DNA of 64,000 nucleotides from Nannocystaceae bacterium (lineage in GTDB: Bacteria > Myxococcota_A > Polyangia > Nannocystales > Nannocystaceae). Of the stretch, positions 47,766-56,920 are shown piece after piece; the first letter of the stretch is position 1, and the number at the start of each line of letters is the position of its first letter. The stretch is from contig JAIBBS010000002.1 in the NCBI GenBank assembly GCA_019694555.1, positions 54,046-118,045 on the forward strand. The letters run 5' to 3'. A model generated the notes under the pieces. That model did not search any database, was not told the DNA's origin, and saw only the letters and a list, made by a program, of their open reading frames with translations. The position numbers were made by a program, and so were the translations under genes.

Positions 47766-49214
47766 ATGGTGGCGGGCAAACCTCTGCGGGCAACCAGGGT
47801 GATCACGGCGTGGGGCGTCGCATCCACGCTCGGGTGCGGCGGTGGTGGTGGCAGTGGCAGCGGCTCGGCCGAGGGCGACGCGTCCGCGGGCACCGACACG
47901 GCCAGCGCGAGCGCGACGATCGGCACCACCGCGGGCAGCTCGGGCGACGCGAGTGCGAGCGCGGGCAGCGACGGCAGCGGCGGCGCGTCGTCGGGCATCG
48001 CCAGCACCGGCGCCGACTCGAGCGCCGAGGGCACGGTGTACTTCGACGTCGGCATGCCCGACGCGGGCACGCCCGGCGGCTGCGAGTGCGGCTCGCAGCT
48101 GGGCTTCAGCTACATCTGGATCGCGAACACCGACGACGGCTCGGTCGCCAAGCTCAACACCCAGACGATGATCGAGGAGGGCCGCTACCGCACGATGGCG
48201 GCGCAGCCGGTGGGTGAGACCGGTCCCTCGCGCACGTCGGTGAACCTCTCGGGTCGTGCGGTCGCGGTGGCGAACCGCGGCGGCGGGCTGACGAAGATCT
48301 TCGCGCTGTCCGACGACTGCGATCCCAACAGCAACGGCACGGCCGGGCTGCAGACCTCGAGCGGTGCCGCGGACGTGCAGCCGTTCCTCGAGGACGACTG
48401 CGTCGCATGGCACACGCCGTTCCCGTACGACACCCAGCGCCCGGTCGCGTGGGCCCCGGGCGTGCTGCACGAAGAGGATTGCTCGTACACCGACGAGAAG
48501 ATCTGGACCGCCGGCTGCTCCGTCGGCGCCGCCGACGTGTGGGTCACGGTCAACCTCGTCGACGGCGACACCGGCACGGTCGAGCAGGCCATCGTCATCG
48601 ACGGCTTCGAGTGCTCGTCGCTGTCGCCCTACGGCGGCGCGGTCAATGCCGCGGGTGATTTCTGGTTCACCAACCTGGTCCCGGGTCAGGACCGCATGGG
48701 CTTCGTCGATCGCGAGACCTTCGAGTTCCAGGTCTACACCCCGCCGATCACGCCGTACGGCATGACCGTCGATCACGCGGGCCGGCCGTGGCTGGCGCAG
48801 TGGGTCGGGGCCCAGAACGCCTCGGCGGCGCGCTACGATCCCGCGACCGACAGCTGGGCCATCGCCGACAACCACGTCGCCTACGTGATGTCGGGCATCC
48901 AGGAGGACGCCCAGGGTCGCATGTGGATGAACTACTGGAACTACGACGGCGGCATGTCCGGCGGCCTGACGTACATCGACGTCGAGACCATGCAGGTCGG
49001 GCCCGCGTTCGAGATCGCCGCCACCGAGCGACGCGGCATCAGCGTCGACCTCGACGGCAAGATCTGGTCGACCGCGCGCTACGACAACACCGCGTACCGC
49101 TTCGATCCCGACACGCTGCAGATCGACAGCTATCCCATGCTCATCGGCCCGTACACCTACTCGGACATGACCGGGTGGGGCCTGCAGAACGTCAACTGCG
49201 GCCCCGAGGGCTGA
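47766..49214 (+). CDS. Lipoprotein with Vgb/SMP-30-like beta-propeller
   Basis: 482 residues from ATG 47766. Signal ending ASTLGC, then ~70 residues of Ser/Gly/Ala/Asp linker. The body has repeated propeller strands of the Vgb/NHL type (YIWIANTDDGSVAKLNTQTM; GDFWFTNLVPGQDRMGFVDR; TPYGMTVDHAGRPWLAQWVG; RRGISVDLDGKIWSTARYDN). Vgb-fold lyases and lactonases use such propellers; catalytic residues cannot be assigned. It lies 64 bases after the S46 gene and converges with the next gene across a hairpin. Confidence 0.75.
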   Translation: MVAGKPLRATRVITAWGVASTLGCGGGGGSGSGSAEGDASAGTDTASASATIGTTAGSSGDASASAGSDGSGGASSGIASTGADSSAEGTVYFDVGMPDAGTPGGCECGSQLGFSYIWIANTDDGSVAKLNTQTMIEEGRYRTMAAQPVGETGPSRTSVNLSGRAVAVANRGGGLTKIFALSDDCDPNSNGTAGLQTSSGAADVQPFLEDDCVAWHTPFPYDTQRPVAWAPGVLHEEDCSYTDEKIWTAGCSVGAADVWVTVNLVDGDTGTVEQAIVIDGFECSSLSPYGGAVNAAGDFWFTNLVPGQDRMGFVDRETFEFQVYTPPITPYGMTVDHAGRPWLAQWVGAQNASAARYDPATDSWAIADNHVAYVMSGIQEDAQGRMWMNYWNYDGGMSGGLTYIDVETMQVGPAFEIAATERRGISVDLDGKIWSTARYDNTAYRFDPDTLQIDSYPMLIGPYTYSDMTGWGLQNVNCGPEG

Positions 49215-49222
49215 AACGAAGA

Positions 49223-49254
49223 CGGCCGCACCGGTGCGAGCACCGATGCGGCCG
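49223..49254. terminator. Bidirectional terminator-like hairpin
   Basis: CGGCCGCA pairs perfectly with TGCGGCCG, with an inner CGGTG/CACCG stem and CGAG loop. It sits nine bases after a stop in the 67-base gap between convergent genes. No T-tract. Confidence 0.55.
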
Positions 49255-49281
49255 ACGGGCTGGCCGAAGCAGGCCGGCGGA

Positions 49282-50523
49282 TCACATGCAGACGGCGCCG
49301 CAGTTGTTCTGCGCCTCGCCGACGCACTGGTCGTCCCAGGTGTCGGTGCAGCAGAAGTCGTCGAACGCGCAGACGCAGTCCTGCACCTCCATGACGTCGC
49401 AGCCGGCGCCCATCTGCGCCATGCAGCAGCTGCCGCCGTCGATCGGCTCGACGAAGGTCACCGTCAAGGTGTACGTGCCGGTCGCGCCGCCGTAGCCGTC
49501 CACGCCGATGACGATGGTCTGGCCCATGGTCATCGGGACGCTGATCTGCGACTGCACGTCGGCGCCGGAGTCGTCATCGCACGCCAGCTCGGGACCGTCG
49601 CAGCCGTCGATCGCGAAGAGGATCGTGTCGAAGGTCGGGTTGGCGAAGGTGTCGAAGATGTAGACGCCGTCCTGATCGGCGGTGAACTCGAGCAGCGCCT
49701 CCTCGCCGCCACCGTCGCCGCAGCCGGCGATGTGGTCGTCGAACAGGCCGGTGTTGTCACCGTCGTACGAGGTCGGCGCCGCCGCGAGGCTGTCGTCGGG
49801 GCACACGCCGCCGCCTTGGGCCTGCAGCTCCCAGATGCACACGCCGCCGATGCCGTCGTCGCAGATCATGCCGTCGGGGCAGGTCTGGCCGGCGCTGCAA
49901 TCGAGGATGCAGAAGAGGTCGCCCATGCCGCTGAGGTCCTGGCAGATCGGAGCCGCGTCGCCGGTGGCCGGCACCGGGCAATCGCCGTCGGCCATGCAGC
50001 CACCGAGGCCGCACACCGCCTCGGTCCCGGCGGTGAGGCAGACCTCGCCCGCCTGGCACACCTCGGCCTCGGGGTTGTTCGCGCAGTCGCCGTAGCCGTC
50101 GCCCGGCACGACGCCGGTGGTGCCGGTGCCGGCGGTGGGATCGGTGGTGCCGCCGGTGCTGGTGCCGCCGGTGGTCGCGTCCGTCGTGGTCGCGTCCGTC
50201 GTGGTCGCGTCGGTGGTGGTCGCGTCCGTCGTGGTCGCGTCCGTCGTGGTCGCGTCGGTGGTCGTCGCGTCCGTCGTGGTCGCGTCCGTCGTCGTCATGG
50301 TGGTCGACGCGGTCGTGGTCGGATCGGTGTCGGTGCTGTCGGCGCTGTCGCTGGTGGTCAGCGTGACCGACGAGGCGGTGTCCGTGTCGGAATCGGAATC
50401 GTCGGTGGTCGACGTCTCGCCGTTGGTCGCGGAACCGGTCTCGGTGGTGTCACCGGGGCAGCCGGTCAGCAGCGCAGTGAAGGCGAAGGCAGGAAGAGCG
50501 GAAACAAGGATGGACTTGGTCAT
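49282..50523 (-). CDS. Lipoprotein with TTTDA tandem repeat and PPC-like domain
   Basis: 413 residues. Lipobox ALLTGC (Cys22). Then Asp/Ser/Thr linker including eight perfect TTTDA units encoded by a 15-bp DNA repeat. A Cys-rich segment (YGDCANNPEAEVCQAGEVC; CPDGMICDDGIGGVCIWEL) resembles that of the lipoprotein at 32.8-34.5 kb. The next ~120 residues look like a bacterial pre-peptidase C-terminal/PPC domain (DGVYIFDTFANPTFDTILF; GQTIVIGVDGYGGATGTYTL). It ends with six clustered cysteines. Presumed surface-exposed. Confidence 0.75.
   Translation of the reverse strand: MTKSILVSALPAFAFTALLTGCPGDTTETGSATNGETSTTDDSDSDTDTASSVTLTTSDSADSTDTDPTTTASTTMTTTDATTTDATTTDATTTDATTTDATTTDATTTDATTTDATTGGTSTGGTTDPTAGTGTTGVVPGDGYGDCANNPEAEVCQAGEVCLTAGTEAVCGLGGCMADGDCPVPATGDAAPICQDLSGMGDLFCILDCSAGQTCPDGMICDDGIGGVCIWELQAQGGGVCPDDSLAAAPTSYDGDNTGLFDDHIAGCGDGGGEEALLEFTADQDGVYIFDTFANPTFDTILFAIDGCDGPELACDDDSGADVQSQISVPMTMGQTIVIGVDGYGGATGTYTLTVTFVEPIDGGSCCMAQMGAGCDVMEVQDCVCAFDDFCCTDTWDDQCVGEAQNNCGAVCM
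50174..50293. repeat. Eight-copy 15-bp tandem repeat
   Basis: Units GTCGCGTCCGTCGTG and GTCGCGTCGGTGGTG alternate and encode (TTTDA)8 on the minus strand. The mixed third-position variants in a mosaic order suggest duplication of multi-unit blocks. Copy number may vary between strains without shifting the frame. Confidence 0.9.
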
Positions 50524-50792
50524 GGGATGGACTCGCTGGGATCGAACTCTCGCCGGTTCCCATCGCGCGCCGCGGGCGCGCCGGGACGTCGTCACCGGCA
50601 GGACGGGGGCTCATACCGCGGCTTGCGGCCGTTCGAGCACCGCGTGACGTGAGTGGCCGCACCCGCGTCGACTTCGCGCCCGCGCACCGGCTTGCGGCGG
50701 CTTTTGCGGGGCAGGTTCCCGCGGGCGCGCGCGACCGCGATGACCGGCGCCGCGCACGGACACGCAGCTCGCTCCAGGCCCTCGGACGACGA

Positions 50793-53090
50793 TCAGGGGT
50801 CGAGCACCGTCACGAGCGCCTTGGCTCCGTCGACGCTCACGCGTTGACCATCGCGCAGCCGCGTCGTGCCGGTGCCGGTGGCCACGACCGCAGGGATGCC
50901 GTACTCGCGCGCCACGATGCTCGCATGCGAGGCCACGCTGCCCGTGTCGGTCACGACCGCGGCTGCGCGCGCGAACGCAGGCGTCCACGCGGGCGTCGTC
51001 AGCGGTGCGACGAGGATCTCGCCGGGCTGCAGGCGATCGATCTCCTCGGGGTGCAGCAGCACGCGCACCACGCCGACCGCGTGTCCGGGACTGCCCGGCA
51101 GCCCACGCAGCTGGCCGTCGCCTGCGGTCGGCAGCGCGAGCATGCGATCGATGTTCGCGAACAGCGACTCGTACATCGGCGGCAGCGTGCCCAGCACCAG
51201 CGGCACTGCGAGCCGGCGTTGCCGTGTCCACAGTGATCGTCGCTCCTGCGCGCGCGCAGCCAACGGCGTGTCTGCGCCGTCGATTGCCGCGCGGATCTCT
51301 GCGCGCTCGCAGAAGAACACCTGCTCGGGCGCCGCGAGCACACCGCGCTCGACGAGTCCGGCACCGATCCGCGCCAGCGCGCGCCGCATCACCGGCCATG
51401 CCAGCCCCATCGCGCGCGACTGTTCCTCGCGGACGACGTGGGCCGTGCGGGCCTCGTGCACGAGTCGATCGAGGCGCCGCCGCAACCGTGCGCTCGGCAG
51501 CGCCGCGTGGGCGCGCGCGAGCAGGTCCTCGCGCTCGGCGACGATGCGCGCGCGGGTCTGGTCCGACGGCGGCTTGGCGGCCTGACCGATCGCACCGAGC
51601 TCGCCCAGCGTCGGCAGGTACCAGTCGAGGCTGGCGAGATCGTGTGCGGCAGGTGCCACCGTCTCGCCGCTGCGCACCAGCGACAGCCACGAGCCTTCGA
51701 GCGCCGCGAGGTGCTTGGACCAGAACACCGCCAGCGGCAGCTCGCACTTGGCGGCGAAGCCGGCAACGCCCACGACCGACGCGAAGTTGCGACCGGCCCG
51801 CGCGGCGAGGCCATCGATCAGCGCCGGCAACTCGTGCAGCGGCGCGGACTCGACCCGCTGCTGCGCCGCCGCGACCGCCTCGCGATAGGCGGGCAACAGC
51901 TGCTCGCGCCACTCGCGGACGCTCGACGGGAAACCGAAGCGCGCCAGCGGTGGCACCAGCGCTGCGCAGGCGCGAAAGTCCAGCAGCATCTTGAGCAGGC
52001 ACCACGGCAATCGCAGCAGCTGCAGCTTGTGGTACCAGCGCGGGCCGAACACGTTGAGCCCACCATAGAAGTACCAGCCGTTGACCACGCGATGGGCCGG
52101 TCGCGTCATGGGCCAGCCGAACTTGGCTTCGAAGTGCGCGTGCATGCCGGCCTCGATGTCCGTCAGCAGCCAGCTCTCGAACGCCGGCGTGACCGGGTCG
52201 CCGATCCACTCGCCGAGGCGGAAGTTGCGGATCCATCCGCCCCAGGGCACGTCCCAGCGGACCTCGTCGGGCAACGCCGTCAGCGGCCGCGCCTGCAGCA
52301 GGACCAGCGTGTCGCCGTCGCGCGCCCACTCGATGTCCTGCGGACAGCCCTCGCGCCGGGCGATCTCGCGGACGAGTGCGGCGATGCGCTCGACCTCGGA
52401 CTCGCTCAGCACGCCGCGATCGCGCTGCCGCTGCGCCTGCGAGCCGACCACGCGCCACTCCTCGGCGGACTGCGTGCCCGAGACCAGCGCCTCGCCCAGT
52501 CCGGGCACCGCGGAGACCAGCGCGGTGTCGCGGGCACCGGTGACCGGATCGGCCGAGAAGGCCACACCCGCCGCGGTCGCTTCGACCATGCACTGCACCA
52601 ACACCGCCATGCTCGCGCCGTCGCTGCGCGCGTGATCGTAGGCGCGCAGGCGCTGCGAGCACGCCGAGGCCCAGACCTGCCGCACCGCGTCGAGCACGGC
52701 CGGCAGGCCGCACACGCCCAGCACGGACTCGAACAGACCCGCGTACGACGAGGTCGCGCCATCTTCTGCGATCGCCGAGGACCGCACCGCCACCGCGCCC
52801 GGCGGCAACGCCTCGAGCGCGGCCGCGATGGCGGACTGCAGCGCCGGCGGCAGCGGCAGCCGCCGCAGGACCTCGGGCTCGCTCGGACCCGCGACACCGG
52901 CCTCGGCGAGCGCGTGTCGCAGCGCGTCGACCGTCACCACGAATCCCGGCGGCACCGGATGATGCGCGGCGAGCTGACCCAGACGCGCGGCCTTCCCACC
53001 CACCAGCGCCGGGTCCTGCGCTGCGTGCAGCGGCACGACGTGCGCGGTCGGGGACGCGGCGAGCGACTCGATGCGGATCGGCGGGTTCAT
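50793..53090 (-). CDS. Rifampicin phosphotransferase/PEP-synthase-like enzyme
   Basis: 765 residues. N-terminal ATP/pyruvate-phosphate dikinase domain (LVGGKAARLGQLAAHHPVPP; GAVAVRSSAIAEDGATSSYA; GVAFSADPVTGARD), a variable middle, and a C-terminal swivelling domain with His722 in TGSVASHASIVARE. The length and order are close to rifampicin phosphotransferase (~865 residues), and shorter than PEP synthase. The PEP-binding C-terminal barrel is absent, as in RPH. Such enzymes phosphorylate a small acceptor. Coupled to its TetR regulator by ATGA. Acceptor unknown. Confidence 0.8.
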   Translation of the reverse strand: MNPPIRIESLAASPTAHVVPLHAAQDPALVGGKAARLGQLAAHHPVPPGFVVTVDALRHALAEAGVAGPSEPEVLRRLPLPPALQSAIAAALEALPPGAVAVRSSAIAEDGATSSYAGLFESVLGVCGLPAVLDAVRQVWASACSQRLRAYDHARSDGASMAVLVQCMVEATAAGVAFSADPVTGARDTALVSAVPGLGEALVSGTQSAEEWRVVGSQAQRQRDRGVLSESEVERIAALVREIARREGCPQDIEWARDGDTLVLLQARPLTALPDEVRWDVPWGGWIRNFRLGEWIGDPVTPAFESWLLTDIEAGMHAHFEAKFGWPMTRPAHRVVNGWYFYGGLNVFGPRWYHKLQLLRLPWCLLKMLLDFRACAALVPPLARFGFPSSVREWREQLLPAYREAVAAAQQRVESAPLHELPALIDGLAARAGRNFASVVGVAGFAAKCELPLAVFWSKHLAALEGSWLSLVRSGETVAPAAHDLASLDWYLPTLGELGAIGQAAKPPSDQTRARIVAEREDLLARAHAALPSARLRRRLDRLVHEARTAHVVREEQSRAMGLAWPVMRRALARIGAGLVERGVLAAPEQVFFCERAEIRAAIDGADTPLAARAQERRSLWTRQRRLAVPLVLGTLPPMYESLFANIDRMLALPTAGDGQLRGLPGSPGHAVGVVRVLLHPEEIDRLQPGEILVAPLTTPAWTPAFARAAAVVTDTGSVASHASIVAREYGIPAVVATGTGTTRLRDGQRVSVDGAKALVTVLDP

Positions 53091-53701
53091 CGTCGGCTCC
53101 TTTGCTGGCTGCGGGCGTGCTCGAAGAACGCGTCGATCGCCCACTGCACGCGCTGGGCGGTCTGCGCGGGGGTGCAGTCGACGTAGCGCGCGAAGGCGGC
53201 CGCGGTGGTGCTCGACACCAACACCACCAGCAGGTCGACCAGCACGCGTCTGCGCTCGGGCGACAGCGGGCCGACGTGCTTGCGCAGCATCTGCTCCGCC
53301 CACGCGCGACGCAGCGGCACGGTCACGGTGCGTCGCAGCTCCCATGCGATGGGGTGGTCCGCGATGGGACCGAGTCGGCGCTCGATCGCGGCGCGGCGCT
53401 CGAAGAACGCGCGCACGACCGCGACGAGATCCTCGGGGTCGTGCGGCGTCGGCCCGACGGCGGCCTCGACGTGCTCGACGGTCGCGCGCAACAGATCGGC
53501 GCGCGAGGGGAAGTGACGGTAGATCGTGGGCACCGACACGTGGATGGCCTTGGCCAGCGCGGGGATCTCGAGGTCACCGCCGCTGGCGGCCGCCGCGAGC
53601 ACGCCGTCGAGGATGCGACGCCGCGTGGTCGCGGCCTGCTCCGCGCGCAGCGGGCTGTCGTAGCCCCGCCGCCGCGGCGCGCGTTTACGAGACGTCGCCA
53701 T
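53087..53701 (-). CDS. TetR-family transcriptional regulator
   Basis: 204 residues. N-terminal helix-turn-helix: RILDGVLAAAASGGDLEIPA, LAKAIHVSVPTIYRHFPSRA, DLLRATVEHV. C-terminal all-alpha ligand-binding region without a recognised subfamily. ATG at 53701 is chosen; the 5' end is an unusual AT-rich patch (ATATGAACATAACATCAATA), where TAACAT lies four bases before the ATG. The stop overlaps the start of the phosphotransferase gene, so it likely represses its own operon. Confidence 0.9.
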   Translation of the reverse strand: MATSRKRAPRRRGYDSPLRAEQAATTRRRILDGVLAAAASGGDLEIPALAKAIHVSVPTIYRHFPSRADLLRATVEHVEAAVGPTPHDPEDLVAVVRAFFERRAAIERRLGPIADHPIAWELRRTVTVPLRRAWAEQMLRKHVGPLSPERRRVLVDLLVVLVSSTTAAAFARYVDCTPAQTAQRVQWAIDAFFEHARSQQRSRR

Positions 53702-53721
53702 ATTGATGTTATGTTCATATC
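53702..53721 (-). promoter_or_regulatory. AT-rich promoter/operator patch upstream of TetR
   Basis: The most AT-rich 20 bases in the surrounding several kb. It contains TAACAT, a TAnnnT -10 candidate four bases before the ATG, and outer ATAT ends. Full palindromy is poor, so an operator is only possible. Confidence 0.3.
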
Positions 53722-53785
53722 GCGAAATTCCATGACGGTCAAGGCGCACGCGGCCGCCCGCGCGCGCCTGTCGTCTCGCAGGGGC

Positions 53786-54670
53786 TCAGCGTCCCGGAGG
53801 ACAGACCAGCTCGACGTCGAACACCACCACGCCGTCGTTGTCGGCGCAGGTGTCGTCGGTGCGGTAGCAGGTCAGGTCGCCGCCGGCGAAGTCGAACATC
53901 TGGCTGTCGGCCTGCAGGTTCGCGAACGCGCTCGCGACCGTGCTGTAGCGCAGGCCCGGCGGCGTGCGCAGCTGATCGAGCAGCACACCGTTGGCGCACT
54001 GGATCTCGTAGAAGTAGCCGGTGTCGGGCGGATCGAAGGGCGGCAGCCACAGCGTGCCCGCGCTCTGCACCGGCGTGGCGACGTAGGTGCCCGCGGGCAG
54101 ATCCGGCAGGGTGTAGCCGTCGGCCGCGGTGCCGCAGTGCGCGACCCAGTCGACCATCATGGTCTGCCGCAACGTGCACAGGCCGGCGTCGCCGCACACC
54201 AGACCCGGCGCACAGTCATCGGGCTGTGCGCACGCGCGGCACTGCGCGCAACCCTGGCACGGGCCGCCGCAGTCGAGATCGGTCTCGGTACCGTCGAGCA
54301 GGCCGTCGTCACAGCGTGACACCGTGCACGTCGCGGTACAGGCGTCGAGATCGGACGCGTTGCCGTCGTCGCACTCCTCGCCCAGCTCGACGCTGCCGTT
54401 GCCGCACACCGGCGCGTCGCCGGTGCTGCTGCTGCTCGAGGAATCCGGGTCGGCCGTGCTGGCGGCCTGGCTGTCGCTCGCCGCAGTGGTGCCGGTGCTG
54501 CTGCTGCCTTCGTCACCGCTCGTGGCCGTGGTGCCCTCGCCCTGGCTCGCGCTCTGCGAGCCCTGCGTGGCGATGGTCGTGAAGCCATCGTCCTCGCGCG
54601 CGTCGTTGCACGCGAACAGCATTGCGATCGTCGCCACGACGGCACCACGATTCCAGGGCTTGCTCCGCAT
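53786..54670 (-). CDS. Cys-rich lipoprotein with myxobacterial DUF4215-type repeat
   Basis: 294 residues. Lipobox MLFAC (Cys21), a Ser/Thr-rich linker, then the characteristic CGNGSVELGEECDDGNASD (Cys-rich DUF4215/myxococcal repeat), followed by CDDGLLDGTETDLDCGGPC. The C-terminal ~120 residues are beta-rich and unassigned. Presumed outer-surface lipoprotein. ATG at 54670 opens the signal. Confidence 0.75.
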   Translation of the reverse strand: MRSKPWNRGAVVATIAMLFACNDAREDDGFTTIATQGSQSASQGEGTTATSGDEGSSSTGTTAASDSQAASTADPDSSSSSSTGDAPVCGNGSVELGEECDDGNASDLDACTATCTVSRCDDGLLDGTETDLDCGGPCQGCAQCRACAQPDDCAPGLVCGDAGLCTLRQTMMVDWVAHCGTAADGYTLPDLPAGTYVATPVQSAGTLWLPPFDPPDTGYFYEIQCANGVLLDQLRTPPGLRYSTVASAFANLQADSQMFDFAGGDLTCYRTDDTCADNDGVVVFDVELVCPPGR

Positions 54671-54820
54671 CCGTCCACGATGATCGGTCAGCGACCGCGC
54701 GACCGGCAAGCGCCCCGGCCCCGGCCCCGGGCGGCCCTGCGCCCGCCGGCCCCGCAGCGGCCCCGACTGGCGTGGCTGCGGTCCCCGGCTGGGGCGCTTG
54801 CGTCGCCGCGCACGCGGGTC

Positions 54821-54826
54821 TAGCGT
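54821..54826 (+). promoter_or_regulatory. Putative promoter TTGCGT-17-TAGCGT
   Basis: TAGCGT is 9 bases before the ATG at 54836, and TTGCGT (54798-54803) lies exactly 17 bases upstream, giving a reasonable -35/-10 pair. The predicted leader is two or three bases. Confidence 0.45.
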
Positions 54827-54835
54827 CACTCACTG

Positions 54836-56920
54836 ATGAGTTACGCCGCGCGACCGTCGGGCCCGCCCCTGCTGGCGCTGTTGCTCGCGACCTCGGCCTG
54901 CCGCGACGGCGCGGGTGCGGCGGCGAGCGCAGGTGCAGACGACGGCACCGGCGCGACCACGATCGCCACCGGCGACGACGACAGCGGTGGCGATGTGCCG
55001 CCCGGCAGCGAGTGCACCGCCGCGGTGCCGCGGGCGCTGCGACTGCTGACGCGCCGCGAGTACGAGCGCACGGTGCTGGCCCTGGTGCCGCTGTCGCAAG
55101 ACGGCGACGCGATCTCGTGCGAAGCCGATGCCCAGTGCGAGCTCGCGACGCAGTCGTGCGTGGGCGGCAGCTGTCAGGACGATCCCTGCAGCCTGCACAC
55201 CTTCGTGCTCGCCGACCCCGGCCACGCCCACGCGCAGGTCGTCGTCGCCGGCGACTTCAACGGCTGGGCCGCGACCGCGGCCGACGGCGGCTGGCCGCTG
55301 GACTACGTCGACGCGGCCGGCGCATGGGTCGGCAAGCGCGTGATCGCGGACGGCCACCACGCCTACAAGTTCGTGGTCGACGGCAGCTGGCAGACCGACC
55401 CGAACAACGACGCGCACGAGCCCGACGGCGTCGGCGGTGACAACTCCGTGCTCGAGCTGCACTGCGACGGCGCGCCCGCGGGCGACGACGGCGATGCCAA
55501 CGACGACGACGCGCACCCGGCCCGCGCGTTCCCGGTCGAGAGCCGCACGCCGGGCTTCCCGTTCGACGACGGCGTGGCCTCGGGTCTGGTCACCACCGTG
55601 CACGTCGAGCAGTACCTGCGCGCGGCCGAGCGCATCGCCGCGCGCGCGACCGCGGATCTCGCCGCGCTGCTGCCGTGCGATCCCGCGAGCTTCGATCGCA
55701 GCTGCGCCGAGGCCTTCGTCGCCGACTTCGGTGCGCGCGCGCTGCGACGGCCGCTGCAGCACGACGAGCTCGCGGCGTACGCCGATCGCATGATGGCGCA
55801 GCAAGGTGCCGCGACCGCGGCCGCGGTCGTGATCCGCGTGCTGCTGAGCTCGCCGATGTTCCTGTACCGCATGGAGATCGGCACCGTCGGCGACGACGGC
55901 ACCGCGACGCTCGACGCCTATGAACGCGCGGGCGTGCTGGCCTACGGTCTGTGGGGCGGCCCGCCCGATGCGACGCTGTTGCAGGCCGCTGCGACCGGCG
56001 CGCTCGACAGTGACGAGGGCGTGTTGGCGCAGGCGCAGGCCATGCTCGACGACCCCCGCGCGCACGAGGCCCTGACCGCGTTCGCGAGCCAGTGGCTCGA
56101 CGTCGAGCACGTCGCCGAGCTCGAGCGCAACGCCAGCTTCATCGATTTCGACGCCGTGCTCGCGGCACAGATGGCCGCGGAGAGCCGCGACAGCCTCGCG
56201 CGGATCGTGCTCGAGGACGACGCGCGCTGGCACTCGCTGTGGCTGGCCACCGACACGGTGGTCGGGCCGCAGCTCGCGGCGCTGTACGGCGTGCCCTTCG
56301 ACGGCGCCGCGCCGCAGCGGGTCGAGCTGCCGCCGGAGCGCCGCGCCGGTCTGCTGGCCCAGGCCGGCGTGCTCGCGCGCTACGCCCACTCCGATCGCAC
56401 CTCGCCGGTGCGCCGCGGTGTGTTCGTGCTCGAGCGACTGCTGTGCCAGGGCGTACCGCCGCCGCCCGCGGTGGTGCCGAGCATCGGCGAGATCGATCCC
56501 GGCCAGACCGCGCGCGAGGTGCTGGCGCAGCACACCGCCGATCCGGCGTGCAGCGGCTGCCACGAGCACTTCGATCCCATCGGCCTGGGCTTCGAACACT
56601 TCGACGCGATCGGTCGCTGGCGCGACGACGACGCCGGCGCGCCGATCGACGCCAGCGGCTGGATCCCCGGCCTCGACGGCCGCGATCAGGCCGACTTCGC
56701 CGACGTGCCCGGGCTCGCGGCGATCGTCGCCGACAGTCCCACCGCACAGCGCTGCTTCGTGCAGCAGGTGCACCGCTTCACCGCCGGCGCGCTCGAGCGC
56801 GACGAGGACGCGTGCCGCATCGACGCGCTCACCACCGACTTCGCCGCGCAGGATCACGACCTGCGCGCGCTGTTCGCCCGCACCGTCGCGGCCTGGGCGG
56901 TCGCTCCGAGGCAGCCATGA
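54836..56920 (+). CDS. DUF1592/DUF1588-type protein with an inserted CBM48/AMPK-like domain
   Basis: 694 residues. Signal (LLALLLATSAC), Gly/Asp/Thr linker, DUF1587-like start (RALRLLTRREYERTVLALVP). Residues ~120-205 are a glycogen-binding-like beta sandwich (VVVAGDFNGWAATAADGGWP; HHAYKFVVDGSWQTDPNN). Then DUF1592 and DUF1588, with a single heme-like CSGCHEHFDPIGLGFEHFD, and DUF1585 (AQRCFVQQVHRFTAGALERD). Related planctomycete and myxobacterial proteins are periplasmic with unknown function. Stop overlaps the next start (ATGA). Confidence 0.85.
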   Translation: MSYAARPSGPPLLALLLATSACRDGAGAAASAGADDGTGATTIATGDDDSGGDVPPGSECTAAVPRALRLLTRREYERTVLALVPLSQDGDAISCEADAQCELATQSCVGGSCQDDPCSLHTFVLADPGHAHAQVVVAGDFNGWAATAADGGWPLDYVDAAGAWVGKRVIADGHHAYKFVVDGSWQTDPNNDAHEPDGVGGDNSVLELHCDGAPAGDDGDANDDDAHPARAFPVESRTPGFPFDDGVASGLVTTVHVEQYLRAAERIAARATADLAALLPCDPASFDRSCAEAFVADFGARALRRPLQHDELAAYADRMMAQQGAATAAAVVIRVLLSSPMFLYRMEIGTVGDDGTATLDAYERAGVLAYGLWGGPPDATLLQAAATGALDSDEGVLAQAQAMLDDPRAHEALTAFASQWLDVEHVAELERNASFIDFDAVLAAQMAAESRDSLARIVLEDDARWHSLWLATDTVVGPQLAALYGVPFDGAAPQRVELPPERRAGLLAQAGVLARYAHSDRTSPVRRGVFVLERLLCQGVPPPPAVVPSIGEIDPGQTAREVLAQHTADPACSGCHEHFDPIGLGFEHFDAIGRWRDDDAGAPIDASGWIPGLDGRDQADFADVPGLAAIVADSPTAQRCFVQQVHRFTAGALERDEDACRIDALTTDFAAQDHDLRALFARTVAAWAVAPRQP

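Noticed and set aside
50528..50560. GGGATCGAACTC, resembling a T-loop on the minus strand
   Set aside because: The flanking bases do not form a T-stem and no cloverleaf can be drawn.
53702..53721. A palindromic TetR operator
   Set aside because: Only the outer ATAT ends match well; it is kept only as an AT-rich promoter patch.
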